Part shown: positions 7,852 through 17,019 of the stretch, one piece after another
Numbering within the stretch: position 1 is the first letter of the stretch
How the letters are laid out: every line of letters starts with the position of its first letter
NCBI GenBank assembly: GCA_963762545.1
Contig: CAVXLC010000003.1
Span: forward strand, 496,001-560,000
Source of the DNA: JABFSM01 sp963762545
GTDB lineage: Bacteria; Gemmatimonadota; Gemmatimonadetes; Gemmatimonadales; GWC2-71-9
Direction: 5' to 3'
DNA length: 64,000 bases
Translations under genes and position numbers: made by a program
Notes under the pieces: model-generated
The model's database searches: none
Seen by the model: only the letters and a program-made list of their open reading frames with translations
What the model was told of the DNA's origin: nothing

Positions 7852-10395
7852 CTAGGCCGCGGGGTTGCCATCCAGCGGGTGCCGGCGGGCAAAGAGTCGT
7901 TTGGCCAGCTCGGATGAGACGACCAGCAGCCCCGAGAGCACGAGCATTGCCCCCAGAAGGCCGATAGGCAGGGGCGCAAAGCCCAGCAGCCCGGCGCCGG
8001 GCAGGTAGGGGAGCGCCAGGGTCAGGGCTGCCACCGCGAGAGTGGCCGTCAGGAGAGGGCGGGACGGCCGGCTCCGGTAGAAGACCTTTCCCGTCCGGAT
8101 CACCAGCAGAACGAAGATCTCCGTCATCATGGACTCCAGGAACCATCCGGTGCGGAACTGCGCCACTGGTACCGCCAGCGCGAGCAGGAGTCCGAAGGTC
8201 AGGTAGTCGAAGGCCGAGCTCACCAGGCCGAAGGTCACCATGAAGTTCCGGATATAGCGCACGTTCCAGCGGCGGGGTTGGGCCACCAGCTCCGGGTCGA
8301 CCCGATCGGTGGCAATGGCCATGGCCGGCAGGTCGCTGAGCAGGTTGAGGAGCAGGATCTGCTTGGGCAGCATGGGAAGAAAGGCCGCGACGAGCGAGGC
8401 GCCGGCCATGCTGAACATGTTGCCGAAGTTGGCGCTGGTCGTGACGAAGACGTACTTGAGGGTATTGGCGAAGGCCCGGCGCCCCTCCGCGATGCCCTCG
8501 GCCAGCACCTCCAGATCCTTCCGCAGCAGCACGATGCTGGCCGCCTGTTTGGTGACGTCGACGGCGGTGTCCACGGAGATGCCGACGTCGGCCGCGTGCA
8601 ACGCCGCCGCGTCATTGATGCCGTCGCCCAGGAATCCGACCGACAGACCCGAGCGCTTGAGCGCGAGGATGATCCGTTCCTTCTGATTGGGATCGACTTC
8701 CGCGAAGACATCGGCCTCGTTGGCGCGGCGCTGCAGCGCCGCCGCGCTCAGCTCCCGCACTTCGGCGCCGGTCACGACCGTGTCGGCGCGGAGCCCGACC
8801 TCCCGGGCAATCGCCTCCGCCACCAGGCGGTTGTCGCCGGTCACCATCTTGAGCGTGATGCCCAGGGCGCGCAGGCGACCGAGGGTTTCCCGGATGCCCG
8901 CCTTGGGCGGATCGGCGAAGGCGAGTATCCCGATGAAGCGCATCCCAGTCTCGTCCTCCCGGGTGGCATTGGTGGCGGCCGTCATGGCGCGCGAGGCGAC
9001 TCCGACGCAGCGGAGCGCCGCCGTCCCGAACTCGGCGCCGAGCTTGACCGCGGCATCGCGTTGCCCCGCCTGGTCCGGCGGGAAGTCGCAGGCGGCCAGC
9101 ACCTCCTCCAGGGCACCCTTGGTGATGAGCAGGCGCTCCCCCCCCGGCGCTTCGACCAGCACGCTGAGCCGCCGGCGGAGGAAGTCGTAGGGGACTTCGT
9201 CGAGCTTCCGGAACCCGCTCGTGTCCCAGGTACGGTCGCTCCGGATGGCGGCATCGAGCGGATTGTCGAATCCCGACTGGAAGACCGCGTTGAGATACGC
9301 CAGACGATGGACTTCCTCCGAGGCCTGGCCGTCGGGCGCTACCGCCGAGCGCAGCCGGACGGTGCCTTCAGTCAATGTCCCGGTCTTGTCGGTGCACAAC
9401 ACACTCATTCCCCCGAAGTCCTCGATCGCCACCAGGCGGCGCACCACCACCTGGCGGCGGGCCATGCGCCGGGCGCCGTGGGACAGGGTAATCGCCACGA
9501 TCGCGGGAAGAAGCTGGGGGGTGAGCCCGACCGCCAGCGCGAGCGTGAAGAGGAACGCGTCGAGCCAGGGACGGTGCAGCGCCACGTTGAGGGCGAAGAT
9601 CAGCAGCACCAGGACCAGGGTCACCTGGAGCAGCAGGTATCCGAACCGGCGCACGCCCCGTTCGAACTCCGATTCCGGGGGCGGTCGCACCAGCTTCGAG
9701 GCGAGGGCGCCGTACATCGTGGTGCGTCCCGTGGCCACCACCAGCGCGAGCGCGGTGCCGGCCACCAGGTGCGACCCCATGAAGAGGGCGCAGACCCGCT
9801 CGCCCAGGGACGCATCGGCGGGCACCTCGGCCGACGTCTTCGTCGCCGGGAACGACTCACCGGTCAGGGCCGCCTCGTCCACCGCGAGGTTCCGGGCCTC
9901 GAGCACCCGGCAATCGGCGGGCACCAGATCGCCGGCGTTGAGCACCACGATGTCTCCAGGGACGGTTTCTTCGATGGGAATCTCGCGATCCTGACCGTCG
10001 CGGCGGACGCAGGCCCGGATCCGGATCATCCCGAGGAGCTCTTCGATGGCGTTCGATGCGGTGCGCTCCTGCCAGAACCCGAGCAGACCGCTGCCCAGCA
10101 GGATGACCAGCGTGATCACGGCGTCGGTCGCCTCCCCGGCAAAGCCCGAGAGTACCGCCGTGATGAACAGCAGAATGGAGATCGGACTGCTGAACTGGCG
10201 AACCAGCAGGGTGAAGGCCCCGTGCGAGGTGGGGGCGCGCAGCACGTTCGGCCCCAGGCGCGCCAATCGCGCGGCGGCTTCGGCGGACGACAACCCCGCC
10301 CGGGACGACCCCGCCTCGGCGAGCAGCGTGTCCTCGCCGCGGCTCCAGAAGGGCGTGCCGGGCTCCGGCGGGAGCGGGTTACCGCTTCGCGACAT
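7852..10395 (-). CDS. mgtA: Mg2+-transporting P-type ATPase
   Basis: The 847-residue protein has the full P-type ATPase signature set: TGES near residue 177, the phosphorylation motif DKTGT near 336, 'MVTGDN' near 527 and 'GDGINDAAAL' near 588. There are about ten membrane helices, including a C-terminal block with 'LLNLLSDLPAMAIATD'. That block and the 'GISVDTAVDVTKQAAS' segment are characteristic of the MgtA/MgtB (P3B) subfamily, which imports Mg2+ using ATP. Its start overlaps the stop of the upstream membrane-protein gene by 17 bp. No PHO-box-like repeat is seen upstream of this pair. Confidence 0.92.
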   Translation of the reverse strand: MSRSGNPLPPEPGTPFWSRGEDTLLAEAGSSRAGLSSAEAAARLARLGPNVLRAPTSHGAFTLLVRQFSSPISILLFITAVLSGFAGEATDAVITLVILLGSGLLGFWQERTASNAIEELLGMIRIRACVRRDGQDREIPIEETVPGDIVVLNAGDLVPADCRVLEARNLAVDEAALTGESFPATKTSAEVPADASLGERVCALFMGSHLVAGTALALVVATGRTTMYGALASKLVRPPPESEFERGVRRFGYLLLQVTLVLVLLIFALNVALHRPWLDAFLFTLALAVGLTPQLLPAIVAITLSHGARRMARRQVVVRRLVAIEDFGGMSVLCTDKTGTLTEGTVRLRSAVAPDGQASEEVHRLAYLNAVFQSGFDNPLDAAIRSDRTWDTSGFRKLDEVPYDFLRRRLSVLVEAPGGERLLITKGALEEVLAACDFPPDQAGQRDAAVKLGAEFGTAALRCVGVASRAMTAATNATREDETGMRFIGILAFADPPKAGIRETLGRLRALGITLKMVTGDNRLVAEAIAREVGLRADTVVTGAEVRELSAAALQRRANEADVFAEVDPNQKERIILALKRSGLSVGFLGDGINDAAALHAADVGISVDTAVDVTKQAASIVLLRKDLEVLAEGIAEGRRAFANTLKYVFVTTSANFGNMFSMAGASLVAAFLPMLPKQILLLNLLSDLPAMAIATDRVDPELVAQPRRWNVRYIRNFMVTFGLVSSAFDYLTFGLLLALAVPVAQFRTGWFLESMMTEIFVLLVIRTGKVFYRSRPSRPLLTATLAVAALTLALPYLPGAGLLGFAPLPIGLLGAMLVLSGLLVVSSELAKRLFARRHPLDGNPAA

Positions 10396-11317
10396 GGGTC
10401 CTGCGATGCTGGAGCTCCCGGACCGCGAGGATGAGCGCGGCCGCGAGCAGCGGGAGGAAGAAGTAGATGACCCGGTAGGCCAGGAGCGCCCCGAGCACTT
10501 TCGTGACGGGCAGCGTCCGGCCGACCGTCGCGGCGATGATGGCCTCGAAGATCCCGATGCCCCCCGGGAGCTGCCCGATCAGGGCGGCGAGCTGACCCAG
10601 CATGAAGGCCCCGAGGAACCCGGGAAACCCGAAGGCCCGGGCTCCGGGCAGGAGCACGAACAGCGCGGCGGCGGAGAAGATCCAGTCGAGCAGCGAGACG
10701 CCGAGCCGGGCCAGCGAGGTGCCGAGCGGGGTCGGCCGCAGAACCCGGCTGACGATCCGGAGCGCGGGCCCGCCGCGCGCGCTCCAGACCAGGAATACCC
10801 CGAGGAGCCCCAGGGCGAAGAGCCCGATCGGTCGGGTGGAATGGAACGGCAGGCGGAGCAGTGCCGGGATCGCCTCGGGCTCGAAGGTGAAGGCCAGCCC
10901 CGCGGCGGCCAGCAGGCCCAGCACGTAGGTCACGGTGTTGAAGAGGACCAGCGTGGTGGTGCTGCCGGTCGACAGCCGTGAGCCCCCGTAGAAGCGGGCC
11001 CGGACCGCGCCTCCGGCAACCACCGCAAACGGCAGGCTGTTCGCAAAGGCGAAACCGGTAAAACCCCCGAGCATGGCCTTGCCGGAATGGATCCGGCGGC
11101 CCAGCGACTTCAGCGCCAGGAGATCATGGGCGCTCAGGGCCAGATAGCTGAAGAGAGTGGCCAGTACACAGAGAGCCAGTCGGGTCGGTGAGAGGGCGCG
11201 AACATCCTGGATCACTTCACGCACCGAATGCTCACCCAGCTCGTGGCGGAGCACCCAGAGCGCAGCCGCGAGGAGAACGACTCCGATGATGGGACCGACC
11301 GCCCGCTTCAGAGTCAT
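10379..11317 (-). CDS. UPF0104 / lysylphosphatidylglycerol synthase TM-type membrane protein
   Basis: The 312-residue protein has about eight hydrophobic helices. Family motifs include 'SYLALSAHDLLALK', 'GFTGFAFANSLPFAVVAGGAVRARFYG' (split here) and 'GQLPGGIGIFEAI'. These are typical of the flippase-like integral membrane domain found in MprF and AglD relatives. The aminoacyl-transferase domain of MprF is absent, so lipid flipping or an accessory role is the most that can be inferred. The ATG at 11317 was chosen over an upstream in-frame start because the hydrophobic domain begins right after it. It is co-transcribed with mgtA. Confidence 0.8.
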   Translation of the reverse strand: MTLKRAVGPIIGVVLLAAALWVLRHELGEHSVREVIQDVRALSPTRLALCVLATLFSYLALSAHDLLALKSLGRRIHSGKAMLGGFTGFAFANSLPFAVVAGGAVRARFYGGSRLSTGSTTTLVLFNTVTYVLGLLAAAGLAFTFEPEAIPALLRLPFHSTRPIGLFALGLLGVFLVWSARGGPALRIVSRVLRPTPLGTSLARLGVSLLDWIFSAAALFVLLPGARAFGFPGFLGAFMLGQLAALIGQLPGGIGIFEAIIAATVGRTLPVTKVLGALLAYRVIYFFLPLLAAALILAVRELQHRRTHVAKR

Positions 11318-11440
11318 TCTGGCTTCTGATCCCCGCTCGGTGGGAGGCCGCCGGAGCGCGTCAGCCTCCATGGTAGCCGGTGGCCCGAGGCAGGGGCAAG
11401 CGGACCGCCTCCGAACCACGCGGCGCCCCGTGAAGCCGGG

Positions 11441-11484
11441 TTCATGCCGGCTTCATGCCGGCTCCACGCCTCGGCGGGTACCAT
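11441..11484 (+). promoter_or_regulatory. PHO-box-like promoter E (ppsA-ftsH)
   Basis: This is the clearest example. TTCATGCCGGC is repeated identically at 11441 and 11452, followed by TCCAC at 11463, all at 11-bp spacing. TACCAT at 11479-11484 starts 16 bp after the start of the third repeat. Confidence 0.75.
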
Positions 11485-11508
11485 CCACCGAGAGGAGATT
11501 TTCCCCCC

Positions 11509-13956
11509 ATGACCGCCGCGGCACCGACGTATCTTCGCTGGTTCCAGGACCTCTCGCTGAGCGATGTGGCCCAGGTCGGTGGAAAGAACGCCTCCCTCGG
11601 CGAGATGATCCGGTCGCTCGGGCCGGCGGGCATCCGGGTTCCTGATGGCTTTGCCCTGACAGCGGAGGCGTTCCGGCTTCACCTGGCCGAGGCCGGCGTC
11701 GCGGAGGACGTCTACGGGGCGCTCGATCGGCTGGACGTGGGGGACCTCGGCGCCCTGGCGAAGACCGCGCGCGTGATCCGTGAGCGGGTGAGCTCGGCCC
11801 CCCTACCCCGCGTCGTCTCGGACGCCGTCGCAACCGCCTACGCGGAGCTGTCCCGCCGGCACCGGGAGGAGGCCACCGACGTGGCGGTCCGGTCCAGCGC
11901 CACGGCGGAAGACCTTCCGACCGCCTCGTTCGCGGGCCAGCACGAGACGTTTCTCAACGTGCGCGGTTCCGCGGCTCTCGACACGGCCATCCGCGGCTGC
12001 ATGGCCTCCCTCTTCACCGACCGGGCGATCGTCTACCGCACGCAGCACGGGTTTGCGCACCGCGACGTGGCCCTCTCCGTCGGGATCCAGAAGATGGTGC
12101 GCAGCGACCTCGGCTCGGCCGGGGTGATCTTCACGCTGGATACCGAGAGCGGGTTTCGCGACGTCGTCCTGATCACCGGCGCCTGGGGTATCGCGGAAAC
12201 CGTGGTCCAGGGCCGGGTGAATCCAGATGAGTTCTGGGTGCACAAGCCCACCCTGCGGGCGGGGTTCGCGCCGGTGATCCGCCGGGAGCGGGGTGACAAG
12301 GCCGTCAAGCTGATCTATGGACCGGGCTCAACCCCGGTGGTGGAAGTGCGAGTGAGCGCGGCCGATCGACTTCGCTTCGTCCTCGACGAACCCGAGGTGC
12401 TCCAGCTGTCCCGCTGGGCCATGGCGATCGAGGACCACTACTCGGCGCGCGCCGGCCGGCCGATGCCGATGGACATCGAGTGGGCGCGGGATGGGCGGTC
12501 CAATGAGTTGTTCATCGTGCAGGCCCGCCCGGAGACCGTGCATACCGGCAGCCACGCGGTGGAGCTCGAGTTCTACAAGCGGAAGGCCGATGGCCGCGTG
12601 CTGCTGCACGGCAAGAGCGTGGGCAACCGCGTGGGGTGCGGCCCCGCGAGGATCGTCATGACCCCGGCCGACCTGGGAAGCGTGCAAACCGGCGACGTGC
12701 TGGTGGCGCCGATGACCGATCCCGACTGGGAGACGGTACTTCGCAAGGTGGCCGCGGTCGTCACCGACGAAGGAGGCCGGACCTGCCACGCCGCGATCGT
12801 TTCCCGCGAACTGGGGATTCCCTGCGTCGTCGGCACGGGAAACGGGACTCGCCAGCTGACGCCCGGGGGCCTCGTCACGGTGTCCTGCGCCGAGGGGGAC
12901 GAGGGCCGGGTGTACGAGGGACGGGTCGAGTTTGAGCGCCAGGTGATCGATCCCACCAGCCTCCCCAAGTCCCCGGTGCCACTGATGCTCAACCTCGGCA
13001 ATCCGGACCGGGCCTTCCACCTCGCGCAGCTTCCCAGTGCCGGGGTTGGCCTGGCGCGGATCGAGTTCATCATCTCGGGCTGGATCGGGATCCATCCCAT
13101 GGCGCTGCTCCATCCCGAGCGCATCGGCGACCCGGCGACCCTGGCCGAGGTCCGTCGGCGGACGGCCGGCCACACCTCGCCAGGGGAATTCTTCGTGGAG
13201 CGGCTGGCATCGGGTGTCGCACAGATCGCCGCGGCGTTCCATCCCCGGCCGGTCATCGTCCGGTTCTCCGATTTCAAGACCAACGAGTATGCCGGGCTGC
13301 TGGGGGGAGCGCCGTTCGAGCCCACCGAGGCCAACCCGATGATCGGCTTCCGGGGCGCTTCCCGCTACTACGACGACCGCTACCGGGAAGCCTTTGCGCT
13401 CGAGTGCGCCGCGATCCGCCGGGTACGCGACACCATGGGACTCGCCAACGTGAAGGTGATGATTCCCTTCTGCCGGACGCTCGAGGAGGCCCGCAAGGTG
13501 CTGGTGGAGCTCGAGACCAACGGCCTGCGCCGCGGCACGGGCGGGCTCGAGGTCTATCTGATGTGCGAGATCCCCAACAATGTGATCCTCGCCGAGGAAT
13601 TCTCCGAGCTCTGCGACGGCTTCTCGATCGGCTCGAACGATCTCACCCAGCTGGCGCTCGGCGTAGACCGGGACTCCGAGCTGCTGTCCCATCTCTTCGA
13701 TGAGCGCGACCCGGGGGTCAAGCGGCTCATCGCGATGGTCATCGAGGCGGCACACCGCAAGGGCCGCCCGGTGGGCATCTGCGGCCAGGCTCCGAGCGAC
13801 TATCCCGAGTTCGCCGAGTTTCTCGCCGACCTCGGCATCGATTCGATATCGCTCAACCCGGATTCGCTGCCGGGGGTGGCCGAACGACTGGCGAGCCGGC
13901 GCCTCAGGCGGGCCGAGCCGGAATCGCGGGAGCTGGTGGAGGCGGTCCATGGCTAG
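11509..13956 (+). CDS. ppsA: Phosphoenolpyruvate synthase
   Basis: The 815-residue protein has all three domains of PEP synthase. The N-terminal ATP-grasp domain begins 'VGGKNASLGEM' near residue 24 and includes 'VRSSATAEDLPTASFAGQ'. The swivelling phosphohistidine domain has 'GGRTCHAAIVSRE' with His near 427. The C-terminal PEP/pyruvate domain has 'GFSIGSNDLTQL' and 'VGICGQAPSDYP'. It converts pyruvate, ATP and water to PEP, AMP and phosphate. The ATG follows an AGAGGAG site; upstream in-frame sequence overlaps promoter E. It overlaps ftsH by 8 bp, so the two are co-expressed. Confidence 0.93.
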   Translation: MTAAAPTYLRWFQDLSLSDVAQVGGKNASLGEMIRSLGPAGIRVPDGFALTAEAFRLHLAEAGVAEDVYGALDRLDVGDLGALAKTARVIRERVSSAPLPRVVSDAVATAYAELSRRHREEATDVAVRSSATAEDLPTASFAGQHETFLNVRGSAALDTAIRGCMASLFTDRAIVYRTQHGFAHRDVALSVGIQKMVRSDLGSAGVIFTLDTESGFRDVVLITGAWGIAETVVQGRVNPDEFWVHKPTLRAGFAPVIRRERGDKAVKLIYGPGSTPVVEVRVSAADRLRFVLDEPEVLQLSRWAMAIEDHYSARAGRPMPMDIEWARDGRSNELFIVQARPETVHTGSHAVELEFYKRKADGRVLLHGKSVGNRVGCGPARIVMTPADLGSVQTGDVLVAPMTDPDWETVLRKVAAVVTDEGGRTCHAAIVSRELGIPCVVGTGNGTRQLTPGGLVTVSCAEGDEGRVYEGRVEFERQVIDPTSLPKSPVPLMLNLGNPDRAFHLAQLPSAGVGLARIEFIISGWIGIHPMALLHPERIGDPATLAEVRRRTAGHTSPGEFFVERLASGVAQIAAAFHPRPVIVRFSDFKTNEYAGLLGGAPFEPTEANPMIGFRGASRYYDDRYREAFALECAAIRRVRDTMGLANVKVMIPFCRTLEEARKVLVELETNGLRRGTGGLEVYLMCEIPNNVILAEEFSELCDGFSIGSNDLTQLALGVDRDSELLSHLFDERDPGVKRLIAMVIEAAHRKGRPVGICGQAPSDYPEFAEFLADLGIDSISLNPDSLPGVAERLASRRLRRAEPESRELVEAVHG

Positions 13957-15811
13957 GATGGGTTCCCGGGCCGGATGGCTCCTCGCCGCGGCGATCATCG
14001 GGGTCATTCTGGCCGATCGCATCCTGGCCGGAAGGACGCAGGCCGAGGAAGTGCCCTATAGCACCTTCCGCGACCACTTGGCGGCCGGCCGGATCGCGCG
14101 GGTGACCGTCTCGGCCGCGACGCTCCGCGCCACGCTCAAGGCGCCGCTTCCCGACGGCGCTCACGACATTGTCACCACCCGCGTCGAACCGGAACTCGCC
14201 GCCGAGCTCACCAAGTACGGCGTCGCCTTCTCGGGCGAACCGGAGAGCGGCTTTCTCCGGGTGCTCCTGAGCTGGGTGATACCGACACTGTTGTTTGCCG
14301 GCTTGTGGCTGTTCCTGCTCCGGGGCGGCGCCGGCGCGCGTCAGGGCGGCCTCCTCGCCATCGGCAAGAGTAAGGCAAAGGTTTACGTGGAGACCGAGAC
14401 CACGGTGACGTTCGACGACGTGGCCGGCGTGGACGAGGCCAAGGCGGAGCTCCTTGAAGTGATTGCGTTTCTGAAAGACCCGAAATCGTACGGACAGCTC
14501 GGGGCCCGGATTCCCAAGGGGATTCTCCTGGTCGGCCCGCCGGGTACCGGCAAGACGCTCCTGGCGCGCGCGGTGGCCGGCGAGGCGCGGGTGCCGTTCT
14601 TCTCGATCAACGGCTCGGAGTTCGTAGAGCTGTTCGTCGGGGTGGGCGCGGCGCGAGTGAGAGATCTGTTCGAGCAGGCAAGGCAGACCGCTCCCTGCAT
14701 CATCTTCATCGACGAGATCGACGCGCTGGGCCGGGCCCGCGGAATACCGCTCGTCACCGGGGCCAACGATGAAAAAGAGCAGACGCTCAATCAGCTGCTC
14801 GCGGAGCTTGATGGCTTCAGCCCCGAGAGCGGCGTGGTTCTGCTCGCCGCGACCAATCGCCCGGAAATCCTGGACCCGGCCCTGCTCCGCGCAGGGCGCT
14901 TCGATCGGCAAGTCCTGGTGGATCGCCCCGACAAGATCGGGCGGGCGCAGATTCTCGCGGTGCACCTTCGCAAGATCAAGACCGCCCCCGGTTTAGACAA
15001 GGAGGCGATCGCGGCCCTCACGCCGGGCTTCACGGGCGCCGATCTCGCCAATCTGGCCAACGAGGCGGCACTCGTCGCCACGCGCCGGGCAGCCGGCGAG
15101 GTGGGCATGGCGGACGTCACGGCGGCGCTGGAGCGCATCGTCGCGGGTCTCGAGAAGAAGAACCGGCTCATCAACCCACGGGAACGGACCGTGGTCGCCT
15201 ACCACGAAATGGGCCATGCCGTGGTGACACGCTCGCTGCCGGGGACCGACCCGATCCACAAGGTATCCATCATTCCCCGAGGGATCGGCGCGCTGGGGTA
15301 CACCCTGCAGCGCCCCACCGAGGATCGCTACCTGGTCACCCGCACGGAGCTGGAGCACAAGCTGACTGTGCTGCTCGGGGGACGGGCGGCGGAGGTGCTG
15401 GTCTTCGACGAGCTGTCCACCGGTGCAGCGGACGACCTCGCCAAGGCGACCGACATCGCCCGGGACATGGTGATCAGGTACGGGATGGACCGAACCATCG
15501 GGCAGGTCGTGTACGCCGACCCCGCCAGTCCGTTTCTCGACCGCAGCTTCCGGACCGAGCTGGAGCCCCGTCGCTTCAGCGAAACGACCGCGCGGGAAAT
15601 CGAATGTGCGGTTCGGGATCTCCTCGACGGCGCGTTCGCCCGGGCGACGGCGATCCTGAAACGCAATCGACGGGCGCTGGAGCTCGGCGCGCAGCGGCTG
15701 CTCGAAAAAGAAACGCTGGCCGAGTCGGAGCTGCCAGCGGTGCTGGCGGAGGAGGCCCCTGGGACCCCGGGCGCGATGCGCCAGCCCGCCGCCGGCCTCG
15801 CCTCGGTGTGA
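13949..15811 (+). CDS. ftsH: ATP-dependent zinc metalloprotease FtsH
   Basis: The 620-residue protein has two N-terminal membrane helices (about 7-25 and 110-128) around a short periplasmic domain. The AAA+ module has Walker A 'GPPGTGKTLLARA' near 195, Walker B 'IIFIDEIDALG' and the 'PALLRAGRFDRQ' second region of homology. The zinc site is 'YHEMGHAVV' (HExxH near 420). It degrades misassembled membrane and short-lived cytosolic proteins. Pairing with PEP synthase is unusual for a housekeeping ftsH, so a second, conditionally expressed copy is likely (inference). Confidence 0.93.
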   Translation: MARMGSRAGWLLAAAIIGVILADRILAGRTQAEEVPYSTFRDHLAAGRIARVTVSAATLRATLKAPLPDGAHDIVTTRVEPELAAELTKYGVAFSGEPESGFLRVLLSWVIPTLLFAGLWLFLLRGGAGARQGGLLAIGKSKAKVYVETETTVTFDDVAGVDEAKAELLEVIAFLKDPKSYGQLGARIPKGILLVGPPGTGKTLLARAVAGEARVPFFSINGSEFVELFVGVGAARVRDLFEQARQTAPCIIFIDEIDALGRARGIPLVTGANDEKEQTLNQLLAELDGFSPESGVVLLAATNRPEILDPALLRAGRFDRQVLVDRPDKIGRAQILAVHLRKIKTAPGLDKEAIAALTPGFTGADLANLANEAALVATRRAAGEVGMADVTAALERIVAGLEKKNRLINPRERTVVAYHEMGHAVVTRSLPGTDPIHKVSIIPRGIGALGYTLQRPTEDRYLVTRTELEHKLTVLLGGRAAEVLVFDELSTGAADDLAKATDIARDMVIRYGMDRTIGQVVYADPASPFLDRSFRTELEPRRFSETTAREIECAVRDLLDGAFARATAILKRNRRALELGAQRLLEKETLAESELPAVLAEEAPGTPGAMRQPAAGLASV

Positions 15812-15827
15812 CCGATCCGAAGGACGC

Positions 15828-15871
15828 TTCACGCTCGACTCACGGTCCCTTTCAGGACCCGGGGTGATACT
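15828..15871 (+). promoter_or_regulatory. PHO-box-like promoter F (GYD-HPF operon)
   Basis: TTCAC at 15828, CTCAC at 15839 and TTTCA at 15850 are 11 bp apart. GATACT at 15866-15871 lies 16 bp from the start of the third repeat. Confidence 0.65.
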
Positions 15872-15914
15872 GGAAACGCCGTACTCCGTTGGAGCGATCT
15901 GCTGGGAGGCTCCT

Positions 15915-16247
15915 ATGGCCACCTTTGTTCTGCTGACCCGGATGTCCGAGACCGCCGCCACCGGCCCAAGGCGGCTCGAACAGCTGGAAAAGGAAACGAT
16001 GCGCCACGTCCGGGAAGAGTGTCCCACGGTGGAATGGGTCAACAATCTCGCGGTCCTCGGGCCCTACGACTACCTCGACATCTTCGAGGCGCCGGATGTC
16101 GAGACCGCCGCAAAGGTGGCCACGCTGGTGCGCACCTATGGCCACGCGCATACCGAAGTCTGGGGAGCCGTCGAATGGGAGCGATACAAGGAGCTGGTGC
16201 GCCAGCTGCCGGACTCCGAGCTGATCACGTCGGCTGTGGGCGCCTGA
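15915..16247 (+). CDS. GYD-domain protein
   Basis: The 110-residue protein matches the GYD family, a ferredoxin-like small fold. It has 'FVLLTRMSETAA' at the N terminus and 'AVLGPYDYLDIFEAPD' in the middle, the GxYD-type motif that names the family. The biochemical function is not established. A GGGAGG site precedes the ATG at 15915. It is the first gene downstream of promoter F and lies 117 bp before the ribosome-hibernation gene. Confidence 0.82.
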   Translation: MATFVLLTRMSETAATGPRRLEQLEKETMRHVREECPTVEWVNNLAVLGPYDYLDIFEAPDVETAAKVATLVRTYGHAHTEVWGAVEWERYKELVRQLPDSELITSAVGA

Positions 16248-16250
16248 CCG

Positions 16251-16343
16251 GCCCATCCGGGATGGGCGCAGCAAGTTGAACCGATGATCGAGACCCCGGG
16301 GTGCGGATGCCGGGGATCGCGCGGCCCCATTGATGGCATCCGC
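16251..16343 (+). other. Structured leader between GYD and HPF genes
   Basis: Two inverted repeats lie in this gap: GCCCATC/GATGGGC with a 3-nt loop (16251-16267), and GCGGATGCC (16303-16311) pairing with GGCATCCGC (16335-16343) with an inner GGGG/CCCC pairing. The second ends 22 nt before the HPF start. There is no T-run, so translational control or mRNA stability is more likely than termination. Confidence 0.4.
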
Positions 16344-16364
16344 CAGCACGAAAGGTCGTGAGTG

Positions 16365-16952
16365 ATGCAAATCCCCCTGCAGATCGTGGCGGACGGTGCG
16401 GAGCTCGGCTCGGTCGAGCGGGATATGGTCCGCGGGCATGCCGACAAGCTGGAGAAGTTCTTCCCTCGCCTGCTGGGATGCACCGTAACGATCTCGGTGC
16501 CCAATCGGTGGCCCCAGAACGGGCCGATGATGTACCGGGTCCGAATCGACTTGGCCGTCCCCGGTGAAGACGTGGTCATCGAGCGACAGCCCCACGTGCT
16601 GCTCCTCGACGCGGTACAGGATGCGTTCCGGGTGGCCGGACGCCGCCTTCAGGACTACGTCCGCCGCCTGACCTCGACCAGCCCGGTCGAGGCCCGCGTC
16701 GAGCCGGAGCGCGGCCGGGTGATCAGGATGTTTCCCTGGGAGGGGTACGGCTTTCTCGAGGGTGCAGACGGGCGCGAGATCTACTTCCATCGCAACAGTG
16801 TCCTCAAGGACGGGTTCGACCGCCTCGAGGTCGGCACCGAGGTCCGTTTCGCGGAGGAAGAGGGGGACAAGGGGCCCCAGGCGAGCTCGGTCAGCATCGC
16901 CGGCGGCCAACGTGCCGGGCGACAGCTGAACCGGGGCCAACCCGAGTCCTGA
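16365..16952 (+). CDS. HPF/RaiA ribosome-hibernation domain fused to cold-shock domain
   Basis: The 195-residue protein joins two modules. Residues 1-105 resemble the HPF/RaiA/S30AE family ('VERDMVRGHADKLEKFFPRL', then a basic helix ending 'RRLQDYVRRL'), which binds the 30S decoding region and idles ribosomes. Residues 120-180 form a cold-shock domain with RNP-1-like 'YGFLEG' and RNP-2-like 'EIYFHRNSVL'. The fusion should bind the ribosome and RNA together. ATG 16365 is preferred over the adjacent GTG 16362. It is downstream of promoter F, next to a metal transporter. Confidence 0.85.
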   Translation: MQIPLQIVADGAELGSVERDMVRGHADKLEKFFPRLLGCTVTISVPNRWPQNGPMMYRVRIDLAVPGEDVVIERQPHVLLLDAVQDAFRVAGRRLQDYVRRLTSTSPVEARVEPERGRVIRMFPWEGYGFLEGADGREIYFHRNSVLKDGFDRLEVGTEVRFAEEEGDKGPQASSVSIAGGQRAGRQLNRGQPES

Positions 16953-17019
16953 GTGCCAGGCCACAGGCGGACCCTGCGTCCCGGGTCCTGACCTGTCCCT
17001 TGACGACGCCGAGCCGCAT

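Noticed and set aside
8278..10434. Open frame of 718 codons opposite mgtA
   Set aside because: The mgtA motifs (DKTGT, TGES, GDGIND) are on the other strand; this frame is Gly/Arg/Gln-rich shadow.
11318..11440. Box upstream of the UPF0104-mgtA operon
   Set aside because: One TTCAC occurs on the minus strand, but phased partners and a correctly placed -10 are missing.
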